Shown piece by piece: positions 1 through 8,346 of a stretch of DNA of 64,000 nt (within the stretch, counting starts at the first letter, position 1; every line of letters starts with the position of its first letter). Location: contig NZ_LGHM01000051.1 in the NCBI RefSeq assembly GCF_001908185.1, forward strand, positions 62,001 to 126,000, read 5' to 3'. Source of the stretch: Bradyrhizobium sp. AS23.2 (GTDB taxonomy: Bacteria; Pseudomonadota; Alphaproteobacteria; Rhizobiales; Xanthobacteraceae). The notes under the pieces are model-generated. The model did not search any database and was not told the origin of the DNA. It saw only the letters and a program-made list of their open reading frames with translations. Made by a program: the position numbers and the translations under genes.

Positions 1-899
1 ACAAGCTGATCAACCGGGACGGCGTCTTCGCCATGATCGGCAATCTCGGTACGCCGCAGAACAATGCTGTCCTGCCTGAACAGTTGAAAGCGGGCGTACC
101 GAACATATTCCCGATCTCGTGGGCGGACTCGATGTCGAAGCCGTTCCATCCGCAGAAATTCGCCATCTATGCACCGTATTCGGACCAGATCCGCGCAGCC
201 GTCAAGTACATGGTCGAAGCGAAGGGAAAGAAGACCGTGTGCGCGATGTACCAGGATACGGACTTCGGCAGCGAGGTGTTCAACGGCGCCAAGGCTCAGC
301 TCGACGCCATGGGAATGAAGTTCGCCGAGGTCACAACGCACAAGCCGACCGACCAGGATTTCACGGCGCAACTGACGAAGCTGCGTGCAGCGAATTGCGA
401 CCTGATAGCGATGGGGACGATCGTGCGCGACACCGTCATCCCCTACTCGGCTGCTCGCAAGATGGGATGGGACGTCGACATGATCGGCACGTCGGCGAGC
501 TATGATCTCGCCATCTCCGGCGTGCAGGGCGGCAGCACCGAGGGCTACTATACAGCGGGCTTCTTCGACGCTCCCTATGCCGAGAACGCCCGGCCGGCGG
601 CGTCTGCCTGGATCGCGCAGTACAAGAGCCGGTACAACACCGATCCGACCATCCAGGCTGCGATCGGCCAGGTGATCATCGATCTGACCGTAAAGGCGAT
701 CGAGAACGCCGGGCCGGACCTCACGACGAAGAAGTTCGTCGAAGGGATGGAGAAGATTCAGAACTATCAGGACGTCTTTGGCGGGCCGCCGCAGGGCTTT
801 TCCGCGACCCAACATGTCTCGTCGCATGCCTCGGTCATCTATCGGGTCGAAAAGGGACGCTGGGTCCGCGTCGCTGACGGCGTGGTGGGCTCCAAATAA
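1..899 (+). CDS. Liv-type ABC transporter substrate-binding protein, 5'-truncated by window edge
   Basis: The reading frame is open from base 3 with no start codon inside the window, so the signal peptide and first lobe lie upstream. About 298 residues are visible. They have the type I periplasmic binding fold typical of LivK-like proteins: a segment around 'YQDTDFGSEVF' followed by a hinge, and the later 'GWDVDMIGTSASYD' region. Such proteins deliver amino acids or, often in this group, aromatic and acyl acids to a LivHMGF permease in the periplasm. It precedes a ring-hydroxylating oxygenase by about 120 bases on the same strand, which suggests that the ligand may be an aromatic acid. The substrate itself cannot be read from sequence. 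Confidence 0.85.
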   Translation, partial: KLINRDGVFAMIGNLGTPQNNAVLPEQLKAGVPNIFPISWADSMSKPFHPQKFAIYAPYSDQIRAAVKYMVEAKGKKTVCAMYQDTDFGSEVFNGAKAQLDAMGMKFAEVTTHKPTDQDFTAQLTKLRAANCDLIAMGTIVRDTVIPYSAARKMGWDVDMIGTSASYDLAISGVQGGSTEGYYTAGFFDAPYAENARPAASAWIAQYKSRYNTDPTIQAAIGQVIIDLTVKAIENAGPDLTTKKFVEGMEKIQNYQDVFGGPPQGFSATQHVSSHASVIYRVEKGRWVRVADGVVGSK

Positions 900-1021
900 T
901 CCGGACGTGGTCCGCGGGGACATCGACCGGAAATGACATTTGCGTGCGGCGGCATACAGCCGCCGCCGGATTGATCGAACGAACGGCGTCGCGAGCGACG
1001 TCCAGAATGGCGCGAGGAACA

Positions 1022-2188
1022 ATGCAACATTCGACACAGGTAGAACTGATCAAACGCGTCTTCGACATGCACGATCGAAAATCGACGTCGATGGGCGACA
1101 GCATGTATCGCAATCCTATTTCCGATTACACCTGCATGGATCAGGCGAAGCTGGAACAGAAGCAGCTGTTCCGCGATCATCCGCTTGTGATGTGCCTGTC
1201 GGCGCAAATTCCCAATCCCGGCGATTACATGACGGACGAACTGTCCGGTGTGCCGGTCCTCGTCACGCGGAATGCGGAGGGGAAAGTGCGCGCCTTTCTC
1301 AATGTCTGCCGGCACCGGGGAGCCCAGGTCGCCCAGGGCTGCGGCTCCGGGAAGAAGATGTTCGTTTGCCCCTATCACGCATGGAGCTACGATCTCGAGG
1401 GACGGCTGCGCTCGCGCGGCCCCTCCGACGCATTCCCTGATATTTCGGCCGACAACGCCAGCCTGGTGCCGCTTCCCGTAGCGGAAAAGCACGGCATCAT
1501 CTGGGTCAAGACCTCGCCGGGCCCCGATATCGATACAGATGAACTCCTTCAGGGACTCGGCCCCGAACTCGCATCGTACAAACTCGAAACGACCAACCAC
1601 TACCGCACTTCCAATCTGCACAAGCGCATGAACTGGAAGCTCGTCATCGACACGTTCCTCGAGACTTGGCATATTGGGACACTGCACCGGAAGACCGTTG
1701 CGTCGATCTTTCAGCCCAATATCAACGTGTTCGACGCGTTCGGACTCAACGGGCGCTTCATTTTGCCCCGGCGCAGTATCCTCGAACTGCGCGACAAACC
1801 CGAATCCGAGTGGGACCTGCTGAAGCACTCGGCAATCATCTATCTGCTGTTTCCGAACACGCTGATTGTCTGGCAGGGCGACCATATCGAGACGTGGCGG
1901 TCATTCCCGCAGGGTCTCTCGACGGAGGAGTGCATTGCAGAAGCCGCGCTGTACGCGCCCGAGCCCGCGACCACCGAGGAGGCGAAGCGGCATTGGGACA
2001 AGAATATGGACCTGCTGCTCGCCACCGTCGAACATGAGGACTTTCCGGTTTGCATCGACATGCAACGCGGCTTCCGCTCCAATGCGCAAAGCTACATCAC
2101 CTTCGGCTGCAACGAGCCCGGCCTGACCCATTATCATCACGGGATGAGATCGCTCCTGGGCCTGAAAGAGGCGCCCGCGGCTCGCTGA
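1022..2188 (+). CDS. Rieske non-heme iron oxygenase, alpha (large) subunit
   Basis: This 388-residue protein is the oxygenase component of an aromatic ring-hydroxylating system. The Rieske [2Fe-2S] ligands are visible as CRH (about residues 96-98) and CPYH (116-119). The catalytic mononuclear iron site is seen as 'ETWHIGTLH' (about residues 215-222), preceded by the usual NWK segment. The start at 1022 is preferred over the longer frame from 944 because an AGGA-type ribosome site lies just upstream and the extra residues resemble nothing. No ferredoxin, reductase or beta subunit gene is adjacent, so electrons must come from a partner encoded elsewhere. The substrate is unknown; the binding-protein gene upstream and TetR gene downstream suggest a small inducible catabolic unit. 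Confidence 0.9.
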   Translation: MQHSTQVELIKRVFDMHDRKSTSMGDSMYRNPISDYTCMDQAKLEQKQLFRDHPLVMCLSAQIPNPGDYMTDELSGVPVLVTRNAEGKVRAFLNVCRHRGAQVAQGCGSGKKMFVCPYHAWSYDLEGRLRSRGPSDAFPDISADNASLVPLPVAEKHGIIWVKTSPGPDIDTDELLQGLGPELASYKLETTNHYRTSNLHKRMNWKLVIDTFLETWHIGTLHRKTVASIFQPNINVFDAFGLNGRFILPRRSILELRDKPESEWDLLKHSAIIYLLFPNTLIVWQGDHIETWRSFPQGLSTEECIAEAALYAPEPATTEEAKRHWDKNMDLLLATVEHEDFPVCIDMQRGFRSNAQSYITFGCNEPGLTHYHHGMRSLLGLKEAPAAR

Positions 2189-2304
2189 TGGCCAACCAGA
2201 GCTGCTGGCTTGCGGGACACAACCAGCCGAATCGACGGCAACTGCAGGCCGCCGTGAACCATATCCGCAAGCCGTCACATGCGATCGGCAGGGCCGCCGA
2301 ATAC

Positions 2305-2321
2305 GCCCCCTCCCCGGGGGC
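2305..2321 (+). terminator. GC-rich hairpin, possible terminator
   Basis: A perfect 6-bp stem (GCCCCC / GGGGGC) with a 5-base loop is followed by a short T run. It lies 117 bases after the oxygenase stop and before the TetR gene. The T run is only three bases, so termination is uncertain. Confidence 0.3.
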
Positions 2322-2377
2322 TTTGCTCGGCATTCCATTTGCGGTAGACAACCAACAGCGATTCCGGAGCTCCGGCG

Positions 2378-3121
2378 GTGAAATCTGAACGGCGGACACG
2401 AAAGCTTCCTCTCGTAAAGAAGCTGGGAAGAGCGCAAAAGCTGACGCGTGCGGAGAAACAGAGCCATATCCGCGCGGCGTTGCTGGATGCGGCAGCCAAG
2501 GTCGTCGGCGAAGTCGGCTATTCGGCGGCGATGGTATCGACCATCACGCGTCGCGCCGGTGTTGCCCAGGGCACCTTCTACAACTACTTCAGCTCGCGAC
2601 AGGATCTCTTCGATCAACTACTGCCCAGCATGAGCAACGAGATGCTGGGATTTATCAATCAGCGCTCGTCGCACGCGGCGAATGATGTGGCGCGAGAGAA
2701 GCTTCGCTTCGAGGCTTACTTCGCCTACCTGCTTGCGCGGCCCGAGTTCTACCGCATTCTGTACGAGTCGGAGCTGTTTGCGCCTGAGGCATTCCAAAAG
2801 CATATCCAGGTCATTGCGCAGGGCTATCAGCGGGTGTTGCGGCGGGCGACCAATGCGGGCGATGCGCGCGCTGTCGATCCTCGCGAGTACGAAGTCATTG
2901 CGTTCATGTTGATGGGGGCGAGAAAGTATCTCTCAAGCCGTTTCGTACGATCTAACGACTCGATCCGGGAGTTGCCGGACTTCGTCACGAAGGCCTATAT
3001 GCGCTTCGTTTGCAACGGCTTCTGGGACGAGCAGGCGGACGATGCAAGCCCTTCGCTGTCAAGGCAGACAAAGAAGAAAGTGTTGGCGCCCGAGGGCCTG
3101 CTGCGAAGCGAGAAAGCCTGA
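2378..3121 (+). CDS. TetR/AcrR-family transcriptional regulator
   Basis: A 247-residue protein with a TetR-type helix-turn-helix near residues 30-75, recognised by 'AALLDAAAKVVGEVGYSA' and 'GVAQGTFYNYFSSRQDLF'. The rest is a variable helical ligand-binding and dimer domain. The basic N-terminal extension and a longer C-terminal tail are unusual but tolerated in the family. Translation starts at GTG; a GGAG ribosome site 8 bases upstream supports it. A perfect 12-bp palindrome CCGGAGCTCCGG (2364-2375) covers that ribosome site and could be an autoregulatory operator, although it may be chance. It probably controls the adjacent oxygenase/transport genes; the ligand is unknown. Confidence 0.85.
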   Translation: MKSERRTRKLPLVKKLGRAQKLTRAEKQSHIRAALLDAAAKVVGEVGYSAAMVSTITRRAGVAQGTFYNYFSSRQDLFDQLLPSMSNEMLGFINQRSSHAANDVAREKLRFEAYFAYLLARPEFYRILYESELFAPEAFQKHIQVIAQGYQRVLRRATNAGDARAVDPREYEVIAFMLMGARKYLSSRFVRSNDSIRELPDFVTKAYMRFVCNGFWDEQADDASPSLSRQTKKKVLAPEGLLRSEKA

Positions 3122-3529
3122 CCGTTATCTTTCCACCGGAAATTCGGCTGGTGTGCGCGCGCAGCCGTCCACTAACCGCGCAATCCTTCCGGACAGCCAG
3201 GTTACACCATACAGGACAACGGACATTCCATAACCGCCCATTATGCGATGTTGCTCTACTCCAGAGCCAATCATGTGACATTATTGCATTTTGGTCGAAT
3301 TTTCGGAGTCCGCAGATTGATCGTTCCTCACTCCTTGGTAGACCCGCGCGGGGGCGCTTCTAACAAGGAGAGCACATGCGAATATCACTCCGCGAGACGC
3401 CCATCACGCATTTTGATCCGGTCCTGTGGTGCCTCTTCGAACTTCGCTTTGAGAGCTCCGAACTGGCATTGAGAGCCATCAGTGAAGAGCCTTCAACGAT
3501 TTCGCCGCTGATCATGCAAGCAACAGGGG
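3122..3529. other. Non-coding gap after TetR gene
   Basis: I see no convincing gene here. A short open frame from 3376 overlaps the methyltransferase remnant in another frame and matches nothing I recognise. A plausible ribosome-binding sequence (AAGGAG) precedes it, so this may be the eroded 5' part of the methyltransferase gene. Confidence 0.4.
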
Positions 3530-4255
3530 GTGCTTCCTCAGCCGAGCGATGGCAAGATGGTTCGTCCCCGACCGAGCTTCGCCGTCTCTGTCTCGACATC
3601 CGGCAAAGGCTCCACGAGGCACCGCGAATTCGTAATGGGTGTCGGCGAGATGAACCGCTTGGAGTTCATCAACTTTCTCACCTGCGCATGTAGAGCGCTT
3701 GCGACCTACAGCGCAGATGGCGCCATTCACTTCGTCTGTATGGACTGGGCGCACAGCGCCGAGCTTTTAGAGGCCGGCCGCGACGTGTACAGCGGCGGCC
3801 TGAAGAATATATGCGTCTGGACCAAGCACAATGCCGGAATGGGCAGTCCTTATCGTAGCCAGCATGAAATGATCTTGGTCTTCAAATCCGGTCTTGCTCC
3901 ACATAAAAACAACATTCAGCCCGGTCGGCACGGACGTAACCGCAGTAATGTCTGGGCATACCCCGGGATGAGCGACTTCCGTCGATCAACCGATGAGGGG
4001 CCCCGGCACAGGCTGCATCCGACCGTGAAGCCGGCGCGGCTTGTCGCTGACGCCATACTTGACTGTTCCTCGCGGGATGACGTCGTTCTCGACGGCTTTC
4101 TCGGGAGTGGCACGACGATCATCGCCGCAGAGCGAACAGGCCGTCGTGGCTTTGGAATCGAAATTGACCCGATCTATGTTGATGCCGCGGTGCGGCGTTG
4201 GCAAAATTTCACTGGCGAACGAGCCCTGCTGTTTGGCTCAGCCGAACCATTTTAA
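3530..4255 (+). pseudogene. DNA (N4/N6) methyltransferase remnant lacking its catalytic DPPY
   Basis: The frame matches the C-terminal two thirds of the ParB-domain-plus-methylase family of orphan DNA methyltransferases. Recognisable parts are 'HREFVMGVGEM', 'IHFVCMDW', 'YRSQHEMILVFK', 'LHPTVKP' and the SAM-binding motif I 'DGFLGSGTT'. The expected N-terminal ParB-like domain (roughly 150-200 residues) is missing. At the point where the catalytic motif DPPY should stand, the frame reads 'RPSF'. The protein should therefore be unable to transfer methyl groups. The gene sits in a mobile or decayed zone together with an IS6 element, consistent with a prophage or island origin. I call it a pseudogene rather than a short active enzyme with good confidence. 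Confidence 0.7.
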
Positions 4256-4346
4256 CCTGCCTTCGGGGAGGGCCAAAATGTCGGACAATCTTAAGTCACA
4301 CCTGCACGCTTGACTTCGTGCCGGAAAAGCGGGTCGAGGGCTAAGT

Positions 4347-4860
4347 ATGAACGCGCCCCTGCCTCCCGATCGGGTTCTGCTTGAGCTCGATCTCGCCGCA
4401 CCGGCGCTTCGGTGCGGCGAGATCGAAGGCCGGTGGCGGCACCTCGCAACCATGTGGCCGCATGTGGTGTTCGCGGTCGCGGCGCCGCCGCGACCCGGAG
4501 CACCCGAGGCGTTCGATTTCCGCTTCAACTGTTCGGGCTATCGCGCAACGCCGGTGTCAGCGCAGCCGTGGGACCACGCGGCGAACCGGCCCTTGCCGGG
4601 TGCGCGGTGGCCGACCGGGCCGCACATCGTGTCGTCGGTCTTTCGCCCGGCATGGAAGGGCGGCCAGTGCTTGTATCTTCCGTGCGACCGCATGCGGTGC
4701 AGAAGTCGATTGGCCAGATGAAGCCATCGGTTCTTGGCATAAAGGGCGTCGCCGATTTTGGGGATGGCGATAAGCACGACAAGATCCAAGCACACGCAAG
4801 CATCTTGGCGTTCTATACGATGCTGGCAATTCTCCGAAGGCTATACGGAGAGGCGGTGTT
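4347..4860 (+). pseudogene. E2-like-fold family protein, frameshifted
   Basis: The first ~117 residues resemble a bacterial family I associate with ubiquitin-conjugating (E2)-like folds found beside JAB/ThiF genes. The cues are the segments 'LELDLAA', '[13 protein letters not shown]', '[12 protein letters not shown]' and 'CLYLPCDRM'. After CDRM the frame runs into a stop at 4721. A plausible continuation ([12 protein letters not shown]) lies in the next forward frame, and an 'ILAFYTML' tail lies in a third. The C-terminal part has therefore drifted. No ThiF or JAB partner is nearby. Family assignment rests on memory of conserved motifs and is moderate; the broken frame is seen directly. Confidence 0.5.
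4387..4426. repeat. Perfect 17-bp inverted repeat inside the E2-like gene
   Basis: Arms 4387-4403 and 4410-4426 are exact reverse complements with a 6-base loop (GCGCTT). The DNA or RNA could form a very stable hairpin. It lies within coding sequence for '[12 protein letters not shown]', so it may be constrained by the protein, but perfect pairing over 17 bp is notable. Confidence 0.8.
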
Positions 4861-5344
4861 AGCACCCATCTGACTGCGTGCGGGTTCCTTGTTCGATATG
4901 CGAACAAAATGTTGGCGAGGGGCAGAGCAAAAACAAGACGGCTCGCCACTGTGGAAGAAGCGCAAAGGGACTGATAAGCAAACTCTCAAAACCTTATCAG
5001 TGGCCGAACCCGACTGCGCTGATCGGGCGGCGGTGCAGTGTTGATAGCTCCTGATAGGGCCGCTTGCTGATCGGAGAACTAGCGAAGTTGACTGCGGGCC
5101 TCGGCGGCAGTCGTGATCGCACCAAGTCTCCGCCGTCTGTCTCCGAAAAACGGGAATATTCGCGGACAGGGCCGGAGACTTTCCGGGATTTCCGCCTCCG
5201 GTTGAGCGAACCGGGAGTCTGAGGACGGAATCGAAAACGCAAAAGGCTGGGACTTCCGGCCCATTCTCTCGTTTTTGGGGAAACCTGGCCAAATGCCGGA
5301 CTGGCTGGCTGGCGAGGCAGTGCAGATCGCACCTGTCTCCAGCC

Positions 5345-5380
5345 AAATTCCCTGCAAGCAGGGAATTTTGCAGGGAATTT
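5345..5380. repeat. Hairpin plus third copy of GCAGGGAATTT
   Basis: AAATTCCCTGC (5345-5355) pairs perfectly with GCAGGGAATTT (5358-5368) over a 2-base loop. A further direct copy of GCAGGGAATTT follows at 5370-5380. It may be part of a dispersed intergenic repeat. Confidence 0.6.
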
Positions 5381-5582
5381 CGTCGATTCTAGCCGCGTTC
5401 CGGGTGTCTCTATAGCAAGCCCCCCGTGCCACGGGCCTTTCTCGCTGAATTCCCTACCCAACGTAACAGGGAAAATTCGTCGAAGAACAAGGAGCCGAAT
5501 CGCGGAGAACAGGGAAATACCTCGCTTTGGCGCAGCGGTCCTACTCGGGCTAGGCCAGCTAGTCTAGCGACCGATTCCGTGA

Positions 5583-5610
5583 ATGAAATGCATATAATGA
5601 AATGCATATA
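5583..5610. repeat. Two tandem copies of a 14-bp unit
   Basis: The unit ATGAAATGCATATA occurs twice with no spacer. It is AT-rich in a GC-rich setting and contains the palindrome ATGCAT. The function is unknown. Confidence 0.8.
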
Positions 5611-5813
5611 AGAAGCGTCGGGGATTCTAGTTAAGGGTCCGCTACAGCGCAATACCCACTATCGCGGGAGCCCTGTTTCCTCATCGAAGGGCCGCCTAAC
5701 TCGCGACGCGGCGCCTTTCATGTGCAATCGGGGCAGCACTAGATTCAGGCGCCTGCCTCGATCGCCCTGAATGCGGTCGATCTTCGAACAACAAGTTCCG
5801 GACGAAGCACGAC

Positions 5814-6450
5814 GGTTCTGTCGCAAACTGACTGGCAACCTGTCTCTGGCATGAGGCCGTTTCCATCTTTTGGAGCTTGCGATGTTCAAAGGCCGTCATT
5901 TCGATCGATCAGTGATCCTGCTGTGCGTGCGTTGGTACCTTGCCTACAATCTGAGCCTACGTGATCTGGAAGAGATGATGGCCGAACGCGGCTTAAGCGT
6001 TGACCATTCCACCGTGCATCGGTGGGTTGTCCACTTCTCGCCCGAGTTTCTGGCGCGTTTCAACAAACGCAAGCGTAGTGTCACCGGCAATGGCAGCCAG
6101 ATCAATTACGAGGCAATCCGGTCGTGTGATGCTGAAAGCCGTCTGCGAGATCGATCACGACGGGCACTGAAGCCCATCTGCATCCGAAAAAGCCAATATC
6201 TCAACAATCGAATTGAACAGGATCACCGCCGCATCAAGCGGCGCGTTCGGCCCATGCTGGGCTTCAAGTCAATGGACAGCGCCGAAATCATCCTGTCGGG
6301 AATCGAGATGGTCCACATGATGCGCAAACGACAGGCGAGATTTGCCTACAATCCGTGTCTGTCAATTGCCGAGCAGTTCGAAATTCTCGCGGCCTTATGG
6401 CGAACGGATAGCTACTTGTTGCGACAAAAGCCAGAGTTTGCGGCAAAGCC
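5814..6450 (+). mobile_element. IS6-family insertion sequence, internally deleted
   Basis: The element is bounded by GGTTCTGTCGCAAA (5814-5827) and a matching inverted end TTTGCGGCAAAGCC (6437-6450; 11 of 14 positions agree). These have the GG..CTGT.GCAAA character of IS6/IS26 ends. It is about 637 bp, roughly 190 bp shorter than usual for the family, which agrees with the internal deletion in the transposase. The flanking octamers (5806-5813 and 6451-6458) are different, so no target duplication remains. It ends 58 bases from the 3' end of the atu operon. Confidence 0.65.
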
Positions 6451-6457
6451 GATTTAG
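5882..6457 (+). pseudogene. IS6-family transposase with in-frame deletion of the first two catalytic aspartates
   Basis: The N-terminus ('MFKGRHFDRSVILLCVRWY', then 'HSTVHRWVVHFSPE') and the C-terminus ('YLNNRIEQDHRRIKRR', 'PMLGFKSM', 'IEMVHMMRK') are typical of IS6 DDE transposases. Near residue 68, 'KRSVTGN' joins directly to 'GSQINYEAIRSCDAE'. The family normally has about 60-65 residues there, including the DETY-type first Asp and the second Asp. Only the final Glu (EQDHR) remains, so this enzyme cannot catalyse transposition. The frame is intact, so a protein of 191 residues that keeps the DNA-binding domain could still be made. The start at 5882 is the conserved MFKGRHF. Confidence 0.8.
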
Positions 6458-6507
6458 AAAACTGATCACTTCCATGGTGTTCGAACGCATAGTGGCCAAT
6501 CGGATTC

Positions 6508-8346
6508 TCAAATTTCCTTCTGCGAATGGCGAGCCACCAGCGTGCTTGGTGCTGCTTTGATGCTGTGCGCCCAGTCAGCCGGTACCGCAAGCGGGAAGTC
6601 GAGCAGCATCTGGGCAAAGCTCTTGCCGAGCGGGTCGGAGCGTAAACTCGCCGACCCGCCGCCGCCCAGTGCCTGATGCAGCACGAAGTTCAGGGCATTG
6701 AGCCCTGGGACCTCGTAGCGCTTGACGTCACCTCGAACCAAGTGCGAGAACCATTTGCGTACCGCTTCGGTCGTCAGTTGTTCACGAAGCAGCGGCAGGT
6801 ACCTGGGTTCGCGGGCAATGACCCCAATGTTCTCGTCATCGCCCTTGTCGCCGCTGCGGGCCCAGGCCATCGCGATGAGGGGCACGCTTACCTTCGGGCC
6901 GGACGGAGAAGTCCAGGGCTCGGAAGGAACCAAAGGCGCGGCTTCTGATTCCTCGCCCACTGCTGCGGAAACATCGAGGCATTCCTCACGCGCGCCCATC
7001 TTCACCGTCAGTGGCACCTCGCGTTTGGGAACGAGGAAGGAGAACACCTTTACCACCTGTTGCACGTCGGCGCGTCCGAACAGCGTGGCGCGTGTACCCG
7101 CCGCCATGGACGTGCCGGACGAGACGCATTCACGCTGCAGGAACACCAAAGCCTTGCGATCGGGATGGCGCGCCGCGAGGCGCAGGAGGACTTCACGAGT
7201 GGGCAGGGATCGGGCATTGGGACCATAGAGGGCCTCGCAACCGATTAGTTCCACGCTGGTTTCGCTGTAGTCCGCGTAACCCTTTTCCGCCATCATGCGT
7301 CTGGTGCGTGCCAGTAGGGCCTCGGCCGTTCGTTGCGCCTTGGCGGGCGCATCCACACCGCGAATCGCCAGCGCGAGTGCGATTTGATAGCCGTCCAGCC
7401 ACGTGCCATTGCATTTGTAGAGGGAGCTAGGGGCGCGGCCCCGTGCGCCGCTAACACGCACATGATTGGCGTCCAACGACTCCGTGCGTACTTGCCTGAA
7501 ATCGCAGGTGACGTCGGGCATCAAGTAGGAGCCGGGGTCGCCCACTTCGTACAGGATCTGCTCCGCCACAGCGGCAGGGTGAATCAGCCCGCCCGTACCC
7601 TTGGGCTTCGAGAGTACAAAGCTGCCGTCAGCGGCGCAGTCAATCACTGGATAGCCCATGCGGTCCCAGTCCGTCACCAGCTTCCAGTCGGTGAAAAGTC
7701 CGCCGGTAGCCTGCGCGCCGCATTCGATCACATGGCCCGCGAGGGTCGCGGCGGCCAGTCGATCCCAGTCGTCCCAGGACCACCCAAACTCGTGCACGAG
7801 TGGGCCGACGACAACTGCGCTGTCCACGCAACGACCGGTGATGACGATATCGGCGCCCCATTCCAAGGCGCGAGCAATGCCTTGCGCACCGACGTACGCG
7901 TTTGCCGACATCAGCTTGGCGGGAGGCGGTTCGCTGGTGTGCATGTCTTTGAGACCTTGTGCGCACCAGTGGGGCATGGCGGCCATGATGTCGTCACCGG
8001 TGACGACTGCGACCTTCGGTCTAAGCCCTTGCCGTTCAGCCACGGCTAGCAGTGCGTCGCAGCAGGCTTGCGGGTTCAGGCCGCCGGCGTTGGCCACTAC
8101 CCGAATGTTGCGCCCCAGGATCTCCGCCAGATGCGGCTCCATGGCCATGTTCACGAAGTCGGTAGCGTAGCCCAGTGCAGAGTCCTTGGCTCGTGCACGC
8201 GACATGATGGACATGGTCGTCTCGGCTAGGTAGTCGTAGACTAGGTATTGCAGGTCCGGTACGGCTAGCAGTTGCGGCGTCGCCGTGGCCGAGTCGCCCC
8301 AGAAACCAGAGGCTCCGCCAATGCGTATGGTGCGCGGGGTGCTCAT
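6508..8346 (-). CDS. atuA: AtuA-family protein, acyclic terpene utilisation
   Basis: A 612-residue protein of the AtuA (DUF1446) family. The N-terminal domain is recognised by 'IRIGGASGFWGDS', 'VVANAGGLNP', 'ITGRCVDSAVVVGPLVHEF' and 'KPKGTGG'. A smaller C-terminal AtuA-like domain starts near residue 500 ('AWARSGDKGDDENIG'). AtuA is required for growth on citronellol and geraniol in Pseudomonas, but its exact reaction is not established. Here the start codon overlaps the atuF stop by 4 bases (ATGA), so the two genes are translationally coupled. It is the last gene of the operon, and its 3' end is only 58 bases from the IS6 element. Confidence 0.85.
   Translation of the reverse strand: MSTPRTIRIGGASGFWGDSATATPQLLAVPDLQYLVYDYLAETTMSIMSRARAKDSALGYATDFVNMAMEPHLAEILGRNIRVVANAGGLNPQACCDALLAVAERQGLRPKVAVVTGDDIMAAMPHWCAQGLKDMHTSEPPPAKLMSANAYVGAQGIARALEWGADIVITGRCVDSAVVVGPLVHEFGWSWDDWDRLAAATLAGHVIECGAQATGGLFTDWKLVTDWDRMGYPVIDCAADGSFVLSKPKGTGGLIHPAAVAEQILYEVGDPGSYLMPDVTCDFRQVRTESLDANHVRVSGARGRAPSSLYKCNGTWLDGYQIALALAIRGVDAPAKAQRTAEALLARTRRMMAEKGYADYSETSVELIGCEALYGPNARSLPTREVLLRLAARHPDRKALVFLQRECVSSGTSMAAGTRATLFGRADVQQVVKVFSFLVPKREVPLTVKMGAREECLDVSAAVGEESEAAPLVPSEPWTSPSGPKVSVPLIAMAWARSGDKGDDENIGVIAREPRYLPLLREQLTTEAVRKWFSHLVRGDVKRYEVPGLNALNFVLHQALGGGGSASLRSDPLGKSFAQMLLDFPLAVPADWAHSIKAAPSTLVARHSQKEI

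Larger units (their letters stand above)
4861..5813. other. Non-coding stretch with short repeats before the IS6 element
   Basis: About 950 bases without a recognisable gene. Open frames on the minus strand between 5079 and 5461 look like the spurious translations commonly predicted from rhizobial intergenic DNA. The stretch holds an inverted/direct repeat at 5345-5380 and a 14-bp tandem repeat at 5583-5610, listed separately. Confidence 0.5.

Noticed and set aside
7333-8049. Long plus-strand open frame (238 codons) inside atuA
   Set aside because: It lies opposite a clear AtuA gene in a high-GC codon pattern and has no protein-like motif; it is a shadow frame.
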